A DNA stretch of 64,000 nt from Pseudomonadota bacterium (GCA_021847605.1 JAJZQN010000003.1:110890-174889), one strand, 5' to 3'; numbered from the stretch's first letter, positions 47,028 to 56,414 are shown. Notes: a model not told the origin generated them from the sequence alone. Numbers and translations: made by a program.

Positions 47028-48686
47028 ATGAGCCGCATGGTAGCAGTACAGGGTGCAGGGGGCGTCCGCGGGCCGGAAGCCATTGCCTTTTTGCGTTCGC
47101 CGCCCTTTCCCGGCATATCCGCTTCCCGCGCCGCGATCAGCAGGATGGCGGACGCCGATGATCCACGACAGCCCATATCCGACGACCTGATCGACGCCCT
47201 CGCCGCCGCGCGTGTGGGGGGCAGCTTTTGGGGACGGAAGGGCGAAACGGCGTCGCTCGTCGTACGGGACGGCGCAAAGGCCCCCGCCGATTTGATGGCC
47301 CGCTATTCGCCCGCCCATGTGATCCATGTGCCGCGCGCCGGGCAGGGGCGCGGGCAGATCGACCCCTGGTCGCTGGTCGCGGGGGCGAAGGCCGTATGCG
47401 CGCCGATCGAGGATGAACTGGCGCTGGTGGCTGGCCTTTCGGGGGTGCCATTATTCGATGCTGCCGGTGTCGCCGTAGACCCTGTCCGCTTGCGCGCCGT
47501 CATCGCCGACCGGATCGGCGCGGCGCATTATCGCGATCCCTTCTCGGGAGAAGCGATCGACGTGGCCGACGCTATCGTCCTGCTCGCCGACTGGCGCCGA
47601 CACATCCATGGCAATCGCGGCATCGTCGCGGCCAGCGGCATGGCCTTCTGGAAACGGGAAGCGATCACCCATTTTCTGTGGGATGGCGAGAAATCGCCGC
47701 CCTTTCTGTCGCCTTCTCTCGCCTTGCACCGGGCGGGTCATGGAAAGGGAACGGTCGCCATCTGGCCGTCGCGGGTGCCGGGTTCCACCGTCGATGAAGC
47801 GGTCAGCCGCGCTATCCCGATCGCGCGGGTGGAAGACGGTTTCCTGCGTTCCCGTGGTCTGGGCGCGGGGCTGCATCCGCCCGGCTCCGTCGTCGTGGAC
47901 CGCAGCGGCATCTATTATAATGCGCGGCAGCCCAGCGATCTGGAAACCCTGCTCGCCACCCATGATTTCTCGCCCGCACTGGTGGAGCGGGCAAGGCAGC
48001 TGCGTGCGCGCGTCTGTGCCACCGGCGTCACCAAATATGGGCAGGATGGCGGGCAGATGATGGATTTGCCGGCCGGGCGGCGCACCGTACTGGCCATCGG
48101 GCAGGTCGACGATGATGAATCGGTGCGGTTGGGCGGCGCCGGGCTGGACGGCAATCTGGATTTCCTGACGCGGGTTCGCCGCGCGGAGCCGGATGCGTGG
48201 ATCATCTATCGTCCGCATCCCGATGTGCAGGCGGGGCATCGCAAGGGGCATTTGTCCGATGCGCAGGTGCTGGCTCATGCCGATGTGATCGACCGGGGCG
48301 CAGCGCCCCTGATGGAATTGGTGCAGGCGGTGGACGAGGTTCATGTCCTCTCCTCGCTGACCGGGTTCGAAGCGTTGATGCGGGGATGCCGCGTCACGGT
48401 TCATGGCATGCCATTTTATGCCGGATGGGGGCTGACCCGTGATCTGGCCAAGCCAGTCGCCCGACGAGGACGGCAATTGAGCCTGGATCAGCTTGTGGCC
48501 GCCGCCCTCATTCTCTATCCTCGCTATCTCGATCCGGTGTCGCGGCTGCCTTGCGGTCCCGAAATCATGGTGGAACGGATGGCGGAAGGATCGGCGCCCA
48601 AGGGCAACTGGCTTATCCGGTTGCGGGCGTTACAGGGGAAGTTACGACGTTTTATGACCTTGTCCGCTGAGTATCTGCATGGTTGA
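47028..48686 (+). CDS. kpsC: KpsC-like beta-Kdo transferase, reduced form
   Basis: 552 residues. The C-terminal part matches the second KpsC domain: EDGFLRSRGLGAGLHPPGSVVVDRSGIYYNARQPSDLE, AWIIYRPHPDVQAGHRKG, SSLTGFEALMRGCRVTVHGMPFYAGWGLT, and a final LDQLVAAALILYPRYLDPVS. The N-terminal approximately 170 residues are a shortened first domain, keeping RSPPFPG and a WR...GNRG linker but not a complete set of motifs. KpsC and KpsS build the Kdo linker on phosphatidylglycerol in group 2 capsules. Its overlap with kpsS by 8 bases shows coupling. Confidence 0.85.
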   Translation: MSRMVAVQGAGGVRGPEAIAFLRSPPFPGISASRAAISRMADADDPRQPISDDLIDALAAARVGGSFWGRKGETASLVVRDGAKAPADLMARYSPAHVIHVPRAGQGRGQIDPWSLVAGAKAVCAPIEDELALVAGLSGVPLFDAAGVAVDPVRLRAVIADRIGAAHYRDPFSGEAIDVADAIVLLADWRRHIHGNRGIVAASGMAFWKREAITHFLWDGEKSPPFLSPSLALHRAGHGKGTVAIWPSRVPGSTVDEAVSRAIPIARVEDGFLRSRGLGAGLHPPGSVVVDRSGIYYNARQPSDLETLLATHDFSPALVERARQLRARVCATGVTKYGQDGGQMMDLPAGRRTVLAIGQVDDDESVRLGGAGLDGNLDFLTRVRRAEPDAWIIYRPHPDVQAGHRKGHLSDAQVLAHADVIDRGAAPLMELVQAVDEVHVLSSLTGFEALMRGCRVTVHGMPFYAGWGLTRDLAKPVARRGRQLSLDQLVAAALILYPRYLDPVSRLPCGPEIMVERMAEGSAPKGNWLIRLRALQGKLRRFMTLSAEYLHG

Positions 48687-49938
48687 GCCGACCGTGAAGA
48701 CATTTCTGTTCCTTCAGGGGCCGCATGGTCCCTATTTTGCAATGCTGGCCGATGCGTTGCGGGAACATGGCCATCGCGCGCTGCGCATCAACATCAATGG
48801 TGGGGACAAGGTCGACTGGCCGGGCGATGCGACCGATTATCGCGGGACGTTTCGTAACTGGCCGCTCTTCTTCGATGATTTCATCGTCAATCATGGCGTG
48901 TCCGACCTGATCCTGTTCGGCGATTGTCGCCCCTATCATACCTCGGCCCATGGCATGGCGCGCCTGCGCGGTGTGCGGGTTCATGTGGTGGAGGAAGGCT
49001 ATATTCGGCCGGATTTCCTGACCTTGCAGGATGAAGGGGTCAATGGGAACTCGACCTTGCCGCTCGACCCGCAATGGTATCTGGAACAGGCGCAGGGGTT
49101 GCCGGAATATGACGACAGCCTGCCGCCGGTGCCCTCGACATTCCGGTCCCGCGCGCGCAGCACGATGCGCAATGGTCTGGCGGCCGCGATGATGTCGCCT
49201 TATTTTCCCTTTTACCGGACCCACCGGCCGCACAGCTTCCTTGCGGAATCGGCGGGCTGGTTCGTGAAGCTGGCACGGCGTTCCCGCGATAAACGGCGGT
49301 CGCGCGAGATATGGGAACAGGTCGGGGATCGCCCTTATTTCGCCCTGCCGCTGCAATTGAATTCCGATTATCAGATCCGCATTCATTCGCCCTTCGGCAA
49401 TATGCGGGCTGCGCTGCGCTTTGTTCTGAAGAGCTTTGCCCTTCATGCGCCGGCTCATGTCGATCTGGTCGTGAAACGTCATCCACTCGATCCGGGGCTG
49501 GTCCAATGGGAAAGGCTGACCCGTCGTCTGGCGCGCCATTATGGTATCGCGGGTCGTGTCCATTTTCTGTCGGAACTCGACATCGCGCTGGTCGTCAATA
49601 ATGCGCAGGGCGTCGTTACGGTAAATAGCACGGTAGGCACGTTGGCGCTCAACAGCGCTAAGCCGGTCGCGGTGCTGGGCCATGCCGTCTACAAGGTGCC
49701 GGGCATCGTCCATCGCTCCAGCCTCGATGCGTTCTGGAAAGCACCCAAGGCGCCGGATATGACGCTCTATTCCGCTTTCCGCCGCGTCCTGATCGACCGC
49801 TGCCTGATCCATGGCGGACTTACCAGCCATGAAGGGCGCATGCTTCTGGTCCAGAATGCGGTCAAGCGACTGATCGCGGATGAACGGATGGTCCTGCCTC
49901 TGGTCCGGCCGGGCCGGATGCAGGATGATGCGGCCTGA
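48679..49938 (+). CDS. kpsS: KpsS-like capsular polysaccharide Kdo transferase
   Basis: 419 residues. The start FLFLQGPHGPYFAMLADALREHGHRALRININGGD and the segment LFGDCRPYHTSAHGMARLRGVRVHVVEEGYIRPDFLTL match KpsS, as do VVTVNSTVGTLALNSAKPVAVLG and the C-terminal conserved region. KpsS adds the first Kdo to phosphatidylglycerol; KpsC extends it. No kpsMTE export genes are seen in this window. Confidence 0.88.
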   Translation: MVEPTVKTFLFLQGPHGPYFAMLADALREHGHRALRININGGDKVDWPGDATDYRGTFRNWPLFFDDFIVNHGVSDLILFGDCRPYHTSAHGMARLRGVRVHVVEEGYIRPDFLTLQDEGVNGNSTLPLDPQWYLEQAQGLPEYDDSLPPVPSTFRSRARSTMRNGLAAAMMSPYFPFYRTHRPHSFLAESAGWFVKLARRSRDKRRSREIWEQVGDRPYFALPLQLNSDYQIRIHSPFGNMRAALRFVLKSFALHAPAHVDLVVKRHPLDPGLVQWERLTRRLARHYGIAGRVHFLSELDIALVVNNAQGVVTVNSTVGTLALNSAKPVAVLGHAVYKVPGIVHRSSLDAFWKAPKAPDMTLYSAFRRVLIDRCLIHGGLTSHEGRMLLVQNAVKRLIADERMVLPLVRPGRMQDDAA

Positions 49939-49980
49939 ACCACTCGCTGGCAAAGGGGCATGGTGGCAGCGCTGACCCCG

Positions 49981-50610
49981 CTATGCCATCTCCACCATGT
50001 CGCCGCCCAGATGGTCCAGTTCTCGCCGGTCGTGGCTGACATAAAGGATGGGGATGGCGGTCAGCCTGTGAAGCTGCCCGATCATCTCCAATATTTCCAG
50101 CCGCCTTGCTTCGTCCAGCGAGGCCAGCGGTTCGTCCAGCAACAGGCATTGCGGATCGGACAAGAGCGCCCGGCCGATCGCCACGCGCTGGGCCTCGCCG
50201 CCTGATAGCGATGGGGGCCAGCGATCCAGCAAGGCGCCAATGCCCAATATATTGATCAGCGCGTCCTGGGACAGCGGGCCGACTCCACCCTCCCTGTCGC
50301 CGCGCGGCCGACCGTAGCGCAGATTGCGTCGAACCTTCATATGCGGGAAAAGTCGCGCCTGTTGAAACACATAGCCGCATCGCCGTCGGGCAGGGGGCAG
50401 GTCGATCTTTGCTGTGGCATCGAACAGCTTTTGCCCGCCGACAATGACATGCCCCGCATCGGGCCGTACCAGACCTGCCACCATGTTCAGCGTCGATGTC
50501 TTGCCCACGCCGGACGGTCCGAACAGGGCGACGATCCCGCTGTCGGTGGCAAAGGAGCAGCCGATGGCCTGCTCGCCGCGCCGCAATCGAACGTCGATGT
50601 CAAAGGCCAT
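49981..50610 (-). CDS. modC: Molybdate ABC transporter ATP-binding protein, short form
   Basis: 209 residues. ABC ATPase with Walker A GPSGVGKTS (about 28-36), Q-loop YVFQQARLFPHM, signature LSGGEAQRVAIGRAL and Walker B CLLLDEPLASLDE. The usual ModC C-terminal regulatory TOBE/Mop domain is absent, since the frame stops about 20 residues after the Walker B/switch histidine region. The start at 50610 overlaps modB by 11 bases. The assignment depends on its modA and modB neighbours. Confidence 0.88.
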   Translation of the reverse strand: MAFDIDVRLRRGEQAIGCSFATDSGIVALFGPSGVGKTSTLNMVAGLVRPDAGHVIVGGQKLFDATAKIDLPPARRRCGYVFQQARLFPHMKVRRNLRYGRPRGDREGGVGPLSQDALINILGIGALLDRWPPSLSGGEAQRVAIGRALLSDPQCLLLDEPLASLDEARRLEILEMIGQLHRLTAIPILYVSHDRRELDHLGGDMVEMA

Positions 50611-51292
50611 CGCGTCCCCCTCCGCTGCGCCGGACCAGCCATTCCGACAATAGTAATGCGCCCAGCGACAGGCCCACTGATAACAATGCCAGCCGCGTAA
50701 CGGCATCCTCATTGCCCGGCATTTGTAACGCGGCATAGATGGCGATGGGCAGGGTGCGTGTTTCCCCCGGAATGTCGGAAACGAACGTGATGGTCGCGCC
50801 GAATTCCCCGATCGACCGGGCAAAGCCCAGCATCGCACCCGCGACGATCCCCGGCAATGCCAGCGGCACCGATATGGTGAAGAAGATGCGCAGCCGCGAT
50901 GCGCCCAGCGTCGATGCCGCTTCCTCCAGTCGCCGGTCGATGGCGCCGATCGACAGGCGCATCGCGCGGACCATCAGCGGCAACGCCATGATTGCCGCCG
51001 CCAGCGCAGCCCCGGTCCAGCGAAACAGCAAGGTGATGCCGAACCATGTGTTCAGCCATCGCCCGACCGGCCCGTTCATGCCGAACAGGATCAGCAACAG
51101 CCACCCTGTCACCACCGGCGGCACCACCAGCGGCAGATGCACCAGCGTGTCGAGCAGCAGCTTGCCTGGAAAGCGCCCACGCGCCAGCAGCCATGCAATG
51201 GCGAACGCCACCGGCAACATCGCCAGTACCGCTATGACCCCGATCTTCAATGACAGGGCAATGATCGTCCATTCTTCAGGGGACAGGCCCAT
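50600..51292 (-). CDS. modB: Molybdate ABC transporter permease
   Basis: 230 residues (ATG 51292), about the length of E. coli ModB. About five membrane segments, with the binding-protein-dependent permease loop EEAASTLGASRLRIFFTISVPLALPGIVAGAMLGFARSIGEFGATI. The later segment around IPGETRTLPIAIYAALQMP is typical of ModB. The frame extends to TTG 51331. It overlaps modC. Confidence 0.92.
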   Translation of the reverse strand: MGLSPEEWTIIALSLKIGVIAVLAMLPVAFAIAWLLARGRFPGKLLLDTLVHLPLVVPPVVTGWLLLILFGMNGPVGRWLNTWFGITLLFRWTGAALAAAIMALPLMVRAMRLSIGAIDRRLEEAASTLGASRLRIFFTISVPLALPGIVAGAMLGFARSIGEFGATITFVSDIPGETRTLPIAIYAALQMPGNEDAVTRLALLSVGLSLGALLLSEWLVRRSGGGRDGL

Positions 51293-51550
51293 CGTCACGA
51301 TATGTCGAACCGGATATAGTGCCTCATTCAACGATCCATAACGATCGGATGGGACAATTGAAGCGCAAAAACGGCGCCATGCTCCGATATTGGCGCGGAC
51401 GTGCCGTCCCGATGTCCTACAGGATTGCGAACGACTATCCCCGTCGTAACGCGGGTGTTGGAGCGTGTAGGAGACTTTCCGATAGGATCAGGCCATCGCA
51501 ATAAAATGACAAAATCGCCGGGAAATATGCGAAGCTAAGGGTGCGTCACT
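51293..51550. other. Gap between modA and modB without a gene
   Basis: About 258 bases that separate modA from modB although both are on the minus strand. I found no open frame worth calling. On the minus strand an ATCGTTA motif near 51337-51345 is repeated as ATCGTTG, which loosely resembles half of a ModE/Mop-type site, too weak to call. A promoter for modBC is likely here. Confidence 0.35.
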
Positions 51551-52321
51551 TCAATTGGCGCTGAACCCGTAACGGGCCAGAATCGCCTTGCCAGCCCGCG
51601 ACAGAAGGAACCGGCGAAGCGGTTCCGCGTCCGTGCTGCGGCTCGCCTTCAGCCGGGCGATGGGATAGCGGATCGGCACATGACTGCCGGTGGGAAAGGT
51701 GCCGACGATGGCTACGCTCTTGCTCGCCCGCGCATCGGTGGCATAGACGATGCCCAGCGGCGCTTCTCCCCGTTCGACCAGCGCCAGCGCGGACCGCACA
51801 TTGTCGCCACGCGCAACCCGCCCCGCGACGGAGGGCCATACGCCCAGCGACGTCAGCGCCGCCTTGCCATATTTGCCCGCAGGCACCGCGTCGGGATTGG
51901 CCATGGCCAGCCGCCCATTGCCCAGCGCCCGTGCGATCGGCATGCCGCGCCCGATCTTCAGCCGCACCGGATGCGCCGCCGGGGTGATGAGGACCAGACG
52001 ATTACCCGCCAGTGTCGCCCGGCTGCCGCGCACCGTCTGTCCCGCCTTTTCCACATCGTCCATCCATTCCTCATCCGCAGACAGGAAGAGGTCGGCCGGC
52101 GCCCCGGCCTTGATCTGTCGGGCCAGTGCGGATGATCCCGCAAAGGACAGGACAGGGCGGGCATGGCCCTGCGCCGCCCAAGCATCGGCGGCGGCGGTCA
52201 TCGCCTCCTGCATGCTCGCTGCCGCCAGTACCAGCGGCCCGCGCTGGTCGGGGGCCGCCTGTGCGGGCAGGACGGCGATCGATAGGGTAAGGGCGATGGC
52301 GCGCAACAGGGAACGGATCAT
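51551..52321 (-). CDS. modA: Molybdate ABC transporter substrate-binding protein
   Basis: 256 residues with a signal peptide (IALTLSIAVLPAQAA). The ModA fold is recognised by LVLAAASMQEAMTAAADAW, LSFAGSSALARQIKAGAPADLFLSADEEWMD, and GDNVRSALALVERGEAPLGIVYATDA. It captures molybdate (or tungstate) in the periplasm for ModBC. The upstream 112-base region is shared with the divergent molybdoenzyme-like gene, in keeping with common control. Confidence 0.94.
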   Translation of the reverse strand: MIRSLLRAIALTLSIAVLPAQAAPDQRGPLVLAAASMQEAMTAAADAWAAQGHARPVLSFAGSSALARQIKAGAPADLFLSADEEWMDDVEKAGQTVRGSRATLAGNRLVLITPAAHPVRLKIGRGMPIARALGNGRLAMANPDAVPAGKYGKAALTSLGVWPSVAGRVARGDNVRSALALVERGEAPLGIVYATDARASKSVAIVGTFPTGSHVPIRYPIARLKASRSTDAEPLRRFLLSRAGKAILARYGFSAN

Positions 52322-52433
52322 CGGTTCCTTCTGCGCGTCCTGCCGACCCGACGCAAGGCCGTGCTTTTGCAGCGGCTTATCATCGGCTAGAGGCGTCGGG
52401 TGACGATCGCATCTCCTTCTCCCTTGCGCTGAC

Positions 52434-54047
52434 ATGCCAGCGGTCAGAAACCAGTGCGGCCAATGCGCGGTGGGATGCGGTTTGCGCTCCAGTGCGGACC
52501 CGGATCGCCATATACGGCTGGAGGGCGATCCGACTCATCCCGTCAATATGGGTATTCTGTGTGAGCGGGGGCTGTCGCTCGATCAGGGGGCCATGCTGGA
52601 GGGGCGCCTGCTCCATCCCCATATCGGACAGCATCGTGTCGGGTGGGATCGCGTCATCGCCCATATCGCCCGACGCCTCTCTGCCATCCTGTCGCGTCAT
52701 GGCCCCGGCAGCATCGCGCTGCATGTCGGCGGCGGTTTGCTGACCGAGGATTATTATACCGCCAATAAATTTCTGAAGGGCTTTTGCGGATCGGCCCATA
52801 TTCATGCCCCCTGGCGTGGTACTATCCCGGCGGTTCAGCGTGCCGCCTTCGGTGAGGATGTCATGCCCGCCACGATGGAAGATGTGGACCATGCTGACCT
52901 CATCATTCTGGCCGGGGCAACGGTGGCGCAGGCGCACCCGATTCTTTTCGATCGGGTGATGGCCGCACGAGCAGAAGGCAGTCGCCTCGTCGTGATCGAT
53001 CCGGATGGATCGGCGCAGGATGTGGATGCGGACCTTTATCTGCCGATTCCGGCCGACGCGGCCAGCACAGTCTTTGCTGGGCTTCTGGCGCGCTGTCGCG
53101 ATGCCGGTGCGCTGGACGCCGACTATCTCGCCCGCGCCGTATCGGCATCGCCCGGTTTCTGGAATCGGATTGGGCCGGGGCATGACGTCTGGTCGGTGGC
53201 ACGCGCCTGTGGTCTGGCACCTGCCGCCATCCGCGCCTTTTACGACCTTTGGCTATCCGCCACCGGCGCCGTGACCATTTTCGGCGAAGGGGATGCGGCT
53301 CTTGGCGCGGCGATCCTCAACCTGCATCTCGCGACCGGGCGGATCGGCCGCACCGGTTCCACGCCTTTCGCTCTTCCTTCCGGCGCTAACGCTATGGGCG
53401 CGCGTGAGGTGGGCTGCATGTCTGATGATCTGGCCGCTCATGCTGGTTTCGATCCCGACGCCCGCGCCCGGATCGCCCGCTTCTGGGGGGCGCGCCTGCT
53501 GGCGCAGGAGCCGGGGTTGGAGGGGGATGCGCTGCTGGACGCGATCCGAGACGGGCGGATCAAGGCGTTGTGGAGCATGGGCACCGATCCGTCGTCAGGC
53601 GAATGGCTGGCACAGGCGCGTCACATCCTGCCGCTCTCGATCCGCTCGACCGATCGGCTTCAGGAACGGGATGGTGGCTGGCATGTCCTGCTACCGTCCG
53701 CCGCCTGGCTGGAAAAGGACGGCACCTTGACCAACTGTGATCGCCTGATCAGCCGGCATCGCCGCCTGCTGCCGATCGCGGGCGAAGCGCATTCCGACTG
53801 GTGGATCGTCAACCGCGTGGCGCAGGCCATGGGCTGGAGCGACGCCTTCTCATTCGAGCGTCCGGCCGACATTTTCCGCGAACATGTCCGCCTGACTGCC
53901 TATGCCGGGGATGGGCTGCTCGACCTGCGTCGTCATGCGCCCATATCCAATCCCGCCTATGACGAACTCACGCCATGGCGTTGGGGAGAGCGGCCCTTCG
54001 CGGAAGGGCGCTTCCCCACGCCGGATGGTCGTGCGAGATTGGGTTAG
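52434..54047 (+). pseudogene. Truncated assimilatory nitrate-reductase-like molybdoenzyme
   Basis: 537 residues. The 4Fe-4S motif is intact (Cys8, Cys11, Cys15, Cys43 in NQCGQCAVGCGL and GILCERG), as is the first molybdopterin region (GGGLLTEDYYTANKFLKGFCGSAHI) and the central GANAMGAREVGCMSDDL. NasA-type enzymes continue for over 150 residues after RFPTPDGRARL; here the frame stops right after that motif, overlapping the stop of the convergent glycosyltransferase by 4 bases. The C-terminal molybdopterin-dinucleotide-binding domain is missing. It is probably non-functional or a remnant, though no internal frameshift is seen. It lies opposite modABC. Confidence 0.78.
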
Positions 54048-55219
54048 GCGCTTTTCCCGGCAAGGCCCTGCAAATGCGTCAGCAGCGTGTCGCCATTCGC
54101 CCCCCAGGTAAAGCGCAGCGCAGTTTCGCGGACCTTTTCGGGCGCCGGTGGGTTCGCCAATATGGCGCTGATGGCTTCTGCGATGGCGTCGGGTTCGCGC
54201 TCGACGATGCGCCCAGCTTCCGGTCTGTCCAGCAATTCGCGCGCACCACCGACATCGCTGATGACGATGGGCGTGCCGCAGGCCAGCGCTTCGACCCACG
54301 CATTGGCCAGCCCTTCGGACGATGAGGGCAGGGCCATCACATCGGCGGCGGCGAATATGCGCGGTAATTTATGATGTGGCACCGATCCCAGAAAACCGAT
54401 GCGCCGCTCCACGCCCAGTTCCTGCGCCAGATTTTCCAGCGTCCGCCGATATTGCCCCTGACCCGCCAGCAATAGCGTGACGTCAGGCAGGGCGGGCAGC
54501 GCACGGACCAGCAAATCCTGCCCCTTTCGCGGGATCAGCGCGCCCACGCACAGCACGACCGGCCCGGAAAAGCCCAGCATCTCCTTCGCCTGCGCCCGGT
54601 CGCTGAGTTCGAATGTATCCAGATCGACGCCGGTATAATGAACCCGGATATTGTCCTCATCCATGCCCATCCGTCCCATGGATCGGCGCATCGCATCGGA
54701 TACGGCGAGCAGGCCTGCGGCATCCTCGCCTGCGCGGCGAACCATTTTGCGAGTGCTGCGCTGCACGCCCCAATGATGGATGTCCGCCCCTCGCGCCTTG
54801 ACGGAATAGGGGATACCGAGTGCCTTCGACAGGCGCTGCGCGACGGGACCGTCAGGAAAGAAGAAGCTGGCGTCGATCACATCGAACGGCTTTTGCGCAT
54901 GCAGTTTCTTCACCAGTGGCAGGATGGCGCGCGTCATGGTGATGACATTGGCCGGTCCACCAATGGCGGGAATGATCGGGAATGTCGGGCGGTAAACGGT
55001 TAGTTCGCGCCAGCGTTCCTTGCGGGGCAGGGCGCGTAGCGGCGCATAGCGCCCCGCCATCGACAGTGGCCATGGCGGCAGGCCGACCGGCGCGATCACC
55101 GTCACGTCGGCTTCTGCGCGGCTCGCCAGTTCGCGGGCCTGCCGTTCCACGAACACGCCGAAATTGGGTCGGCTGATGTCGGGGAACAGGGTGGAGAGCA
55201 TGAGGATGTTCAGCGGCAT
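54044..55219 (-). CDS. Glycosyltransferase family 4-like
   Basis: 391 residues, GT-B fold: N-terminal LNILMLSTLFPDISRPNFGVFVERQARELA, DVIDASFFFPDGPVAQRLSKALGIPYSVKARGADIH and C-terminal VLCVGALIPRKGQDLLVRAL, VMALPSSSEGLANAWVEALACGTPIVISDVGG with the expected Glu-containing loop. It resembles glycosyltransferases of exopolysaccharide or lipid-linked sugar synthesis. Its stop overlaps the truncated molybdoenzyme gene, marking the point of the presumed deletion. Confidence 0.88.
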   Translation of the reverse strand: MPLNILMLSTLFPDISRPNFGVFVERQARELASRAEADVTVIAPVGLPPWPLSMAGRYAPLRALPRKERWRELTVYRPTFPIIPAIGGPANVITMTRAILPLVKKLHAQKPFDVIDASFFFPDGPVAQRLSKALGIPYSVKARGADIHHWGVQRSTRKMVRRAGEDAAGLLAVSDAMRRSMGRMGMDEDNIRVHYTGVDLDTFELSDRAQAKEMLGFSGPVVLCVGALIPRKGQDLLVRALPALPDVTLLLAGQGQYRRTLENLAQELGVERRIGFLGSVPHHKLPRIFAAADVMALPSSSEGLANAWVEALACGTPIVISDVGGARELLDRPEAGRIVEREPDAIAEAISAILANPPAPEKVRETALRFTWGANGDTLLTHLQGLAGKSA

Positions 55220-55276
55220 AGCCTCTCTCTATCGGGCAGATTTTTGCATGGGGTTAAGAGGCATGCGCCGATTTGA

Positions 55277-55840
55277 CTAGAGGCGTCGGACGAGTTGCAC
55301 CGCCACAGCGGCCCATGGCGGATCGGTCAGGATCAATTGCCGCGCACCGGACCCCAGTGGCAGCAATTGCAGACGGTCGCCCTCACGCCCGATCAGCCGC
55401 CCGAACAGGAAGCGACCCGCCGGGCGGGGCAGCAACAGGTCGCGATTGAGTGCGCTGCCATATTCGGCCGGCGCGATTCGGCGGCACCAGATGGAATCGC
55501 CGCTGCGATAGTCGCCGATGCTGGCGTTCACCTGTACGCCGACCATGCCGTCCGACGCGATCTGTGGCGGAAAGGCGATGGACCGGGTGGGCGCCCGCAC
55601 GCCGTCCGGGCCAAGCAGAGCCGCTATCGGCACTTCGGCCTGTCCCGGCAGGGCAACCAGTTCCGCGCTGGTCACACCCAGAGCCAGCGCAATACGGTTC
55701 AGCCAGTTGACGGACACGGTCCGCGTTCCCGTCTCCAGCCGTCCTATGGTCTGTGCGGTAGTGGGCGGGTCACAAAGTTCGCCCACCTGTTCCAGCGTCA
55801 AACCCTTGGCTTTGCGAACCTCGCGGATGCGGGTGATCAT
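55277..55840 (-). CDS. XRE-family regulator with S24-like C-terminal half
   Basis: 187 residues. An N-terminal helix-turn-helix of the XRE type: MITRIREVRKAKGLTLEQVGELC, TAQTIGRLETGTRTVSVNWLNRIALAL (about 1-60). The remaining part, with GVQVNASIGDYRSGDSIWCRRI and LPRPAGRFLFGRLIG, resembles the peptidase S24/LexA-like domain, but I see no clear Ser-Lys dyad. It is divergent from the DUF6456 gene across a 100-base region with a direct repeat, and may regulate itself and that gene. Confidence 0.82.
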   Translation of the reverse strand: MITRIREVRKAKGLTLEQVGELCDPPTTAQTIGRLETGTRTVSVNWLNRIALALGVTSAELVALPGQAEVPIAALLGPDGVRAPTRSIAFPPQIASDGMVGVQVNASIGDYRSGDSIWCRRIAPAEYGSALNRDLLLPRPAGRFLFGRLIGREGDRLQLLPLGSGARQLILTDPPWAAVAVQLVRRL

Positions 55841-55940
55841 ATGGCCTCAATCGATAACCTATTTGGTTTTACGCTTTCCTACGCTTTATCCTTCATGGCA
55901 AGCCTGTTCCCTATTTTCATTCATATTTCAGGGAAATATC
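55841..55940. promoter_or_regulatory. Shared promoter region with direct repeat
   Basis: The 100 bases between two divergent genes. A direct repeat TACGCTTT occurs at 55870-55877 and 55880-55887, one helical turn apart (start to start 10 bases), and there is an AT-rich GATAACCTATTTGG segment before it. These are candidate binding sites for the XRE regulator, inferred from position. Confidence 0.4.
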
Positions 55941-56414
55941 ATGTCGGCTCCCTCTGCATCCGTCCGTCATGTCGAACAGCAGATTATCGACCCTGACGGT
56001 CGGTTGACGCGGGTCATGGTCAATTTGGGCGAATCGCCATTATCCTGGCTGCATGCGCGGGGGCATGTAAGTGATCGCCAGCATGCGGCCGGGGAGTTGT
56101 TGCGCGTCGATTGGGAACGGGCTGGCCTCGGCGCCCGTGTGACCATGTGCTGGGATGGCGCGCCCCGTGAAAAAGGACGCCGCGCCGGCCATCGTCGCCC
56201 CGACCCAACGGCAACTCAATTACATGCAAAAGCGCGTTTCGACGCCGCGATAGAGGCGGCCGGGGCGGGGTTGAGCGATATATTATGGCGCGTGGCCTGC
56301 GCGGGGGAGGGGGTGTCGGCCGCCGAACGGGCGCTGGGCTGGCCCAGTAGTGCGGGCAAACTGGTGCTGACGCTGGCGCTGGATCGCGTGGCGACCAGCT
56401 ATCGGCTACCCTGA
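55941..56414 (+). CDS. DUF6456 domain protein
   Basis: 157 residues. Starts MSAPSASVRHVEQQIIDPDGR; core region NLGESPLSWLHARGHVSDRQHAAGELLRVDWERAGLGARVTMCWD is typical of the DUF6456 family, which occurs mainly in alphaproteobacteria. C-terminal segment WRVACAGEGVSAAERALGWPSSAGKLVLTLALDRVATSY looks like a helix-turn-helix and could bind DNA. Function unknown. It is divergent from the XRE gene. Confidence 0.78.
   Translation: MSAPSASVRHVEQQIIDPDGRLTRVMVNLGESPLSWLHARGHVSDRQHAAGELLRVDWERAGLGARVTMCWDGAPREKGRRAGHRRPDPTATQLHAKARFDAAIEAAGAGLSDILWRVACAGEGVSAAERALGWPSSAGKLVLTLALDRVATSYRLP

Noticed and set aside
51319..51504. A small plus-strand frame in the modA-modB gap
   Set aside because: No ribosome site, no recognised domain and atypical composition.
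51293..51550. ModE/Mop-type operator between modA and modB
   Set aside because: Only loose half-site similarity (ATCGTTA), with no matching inverted partner.
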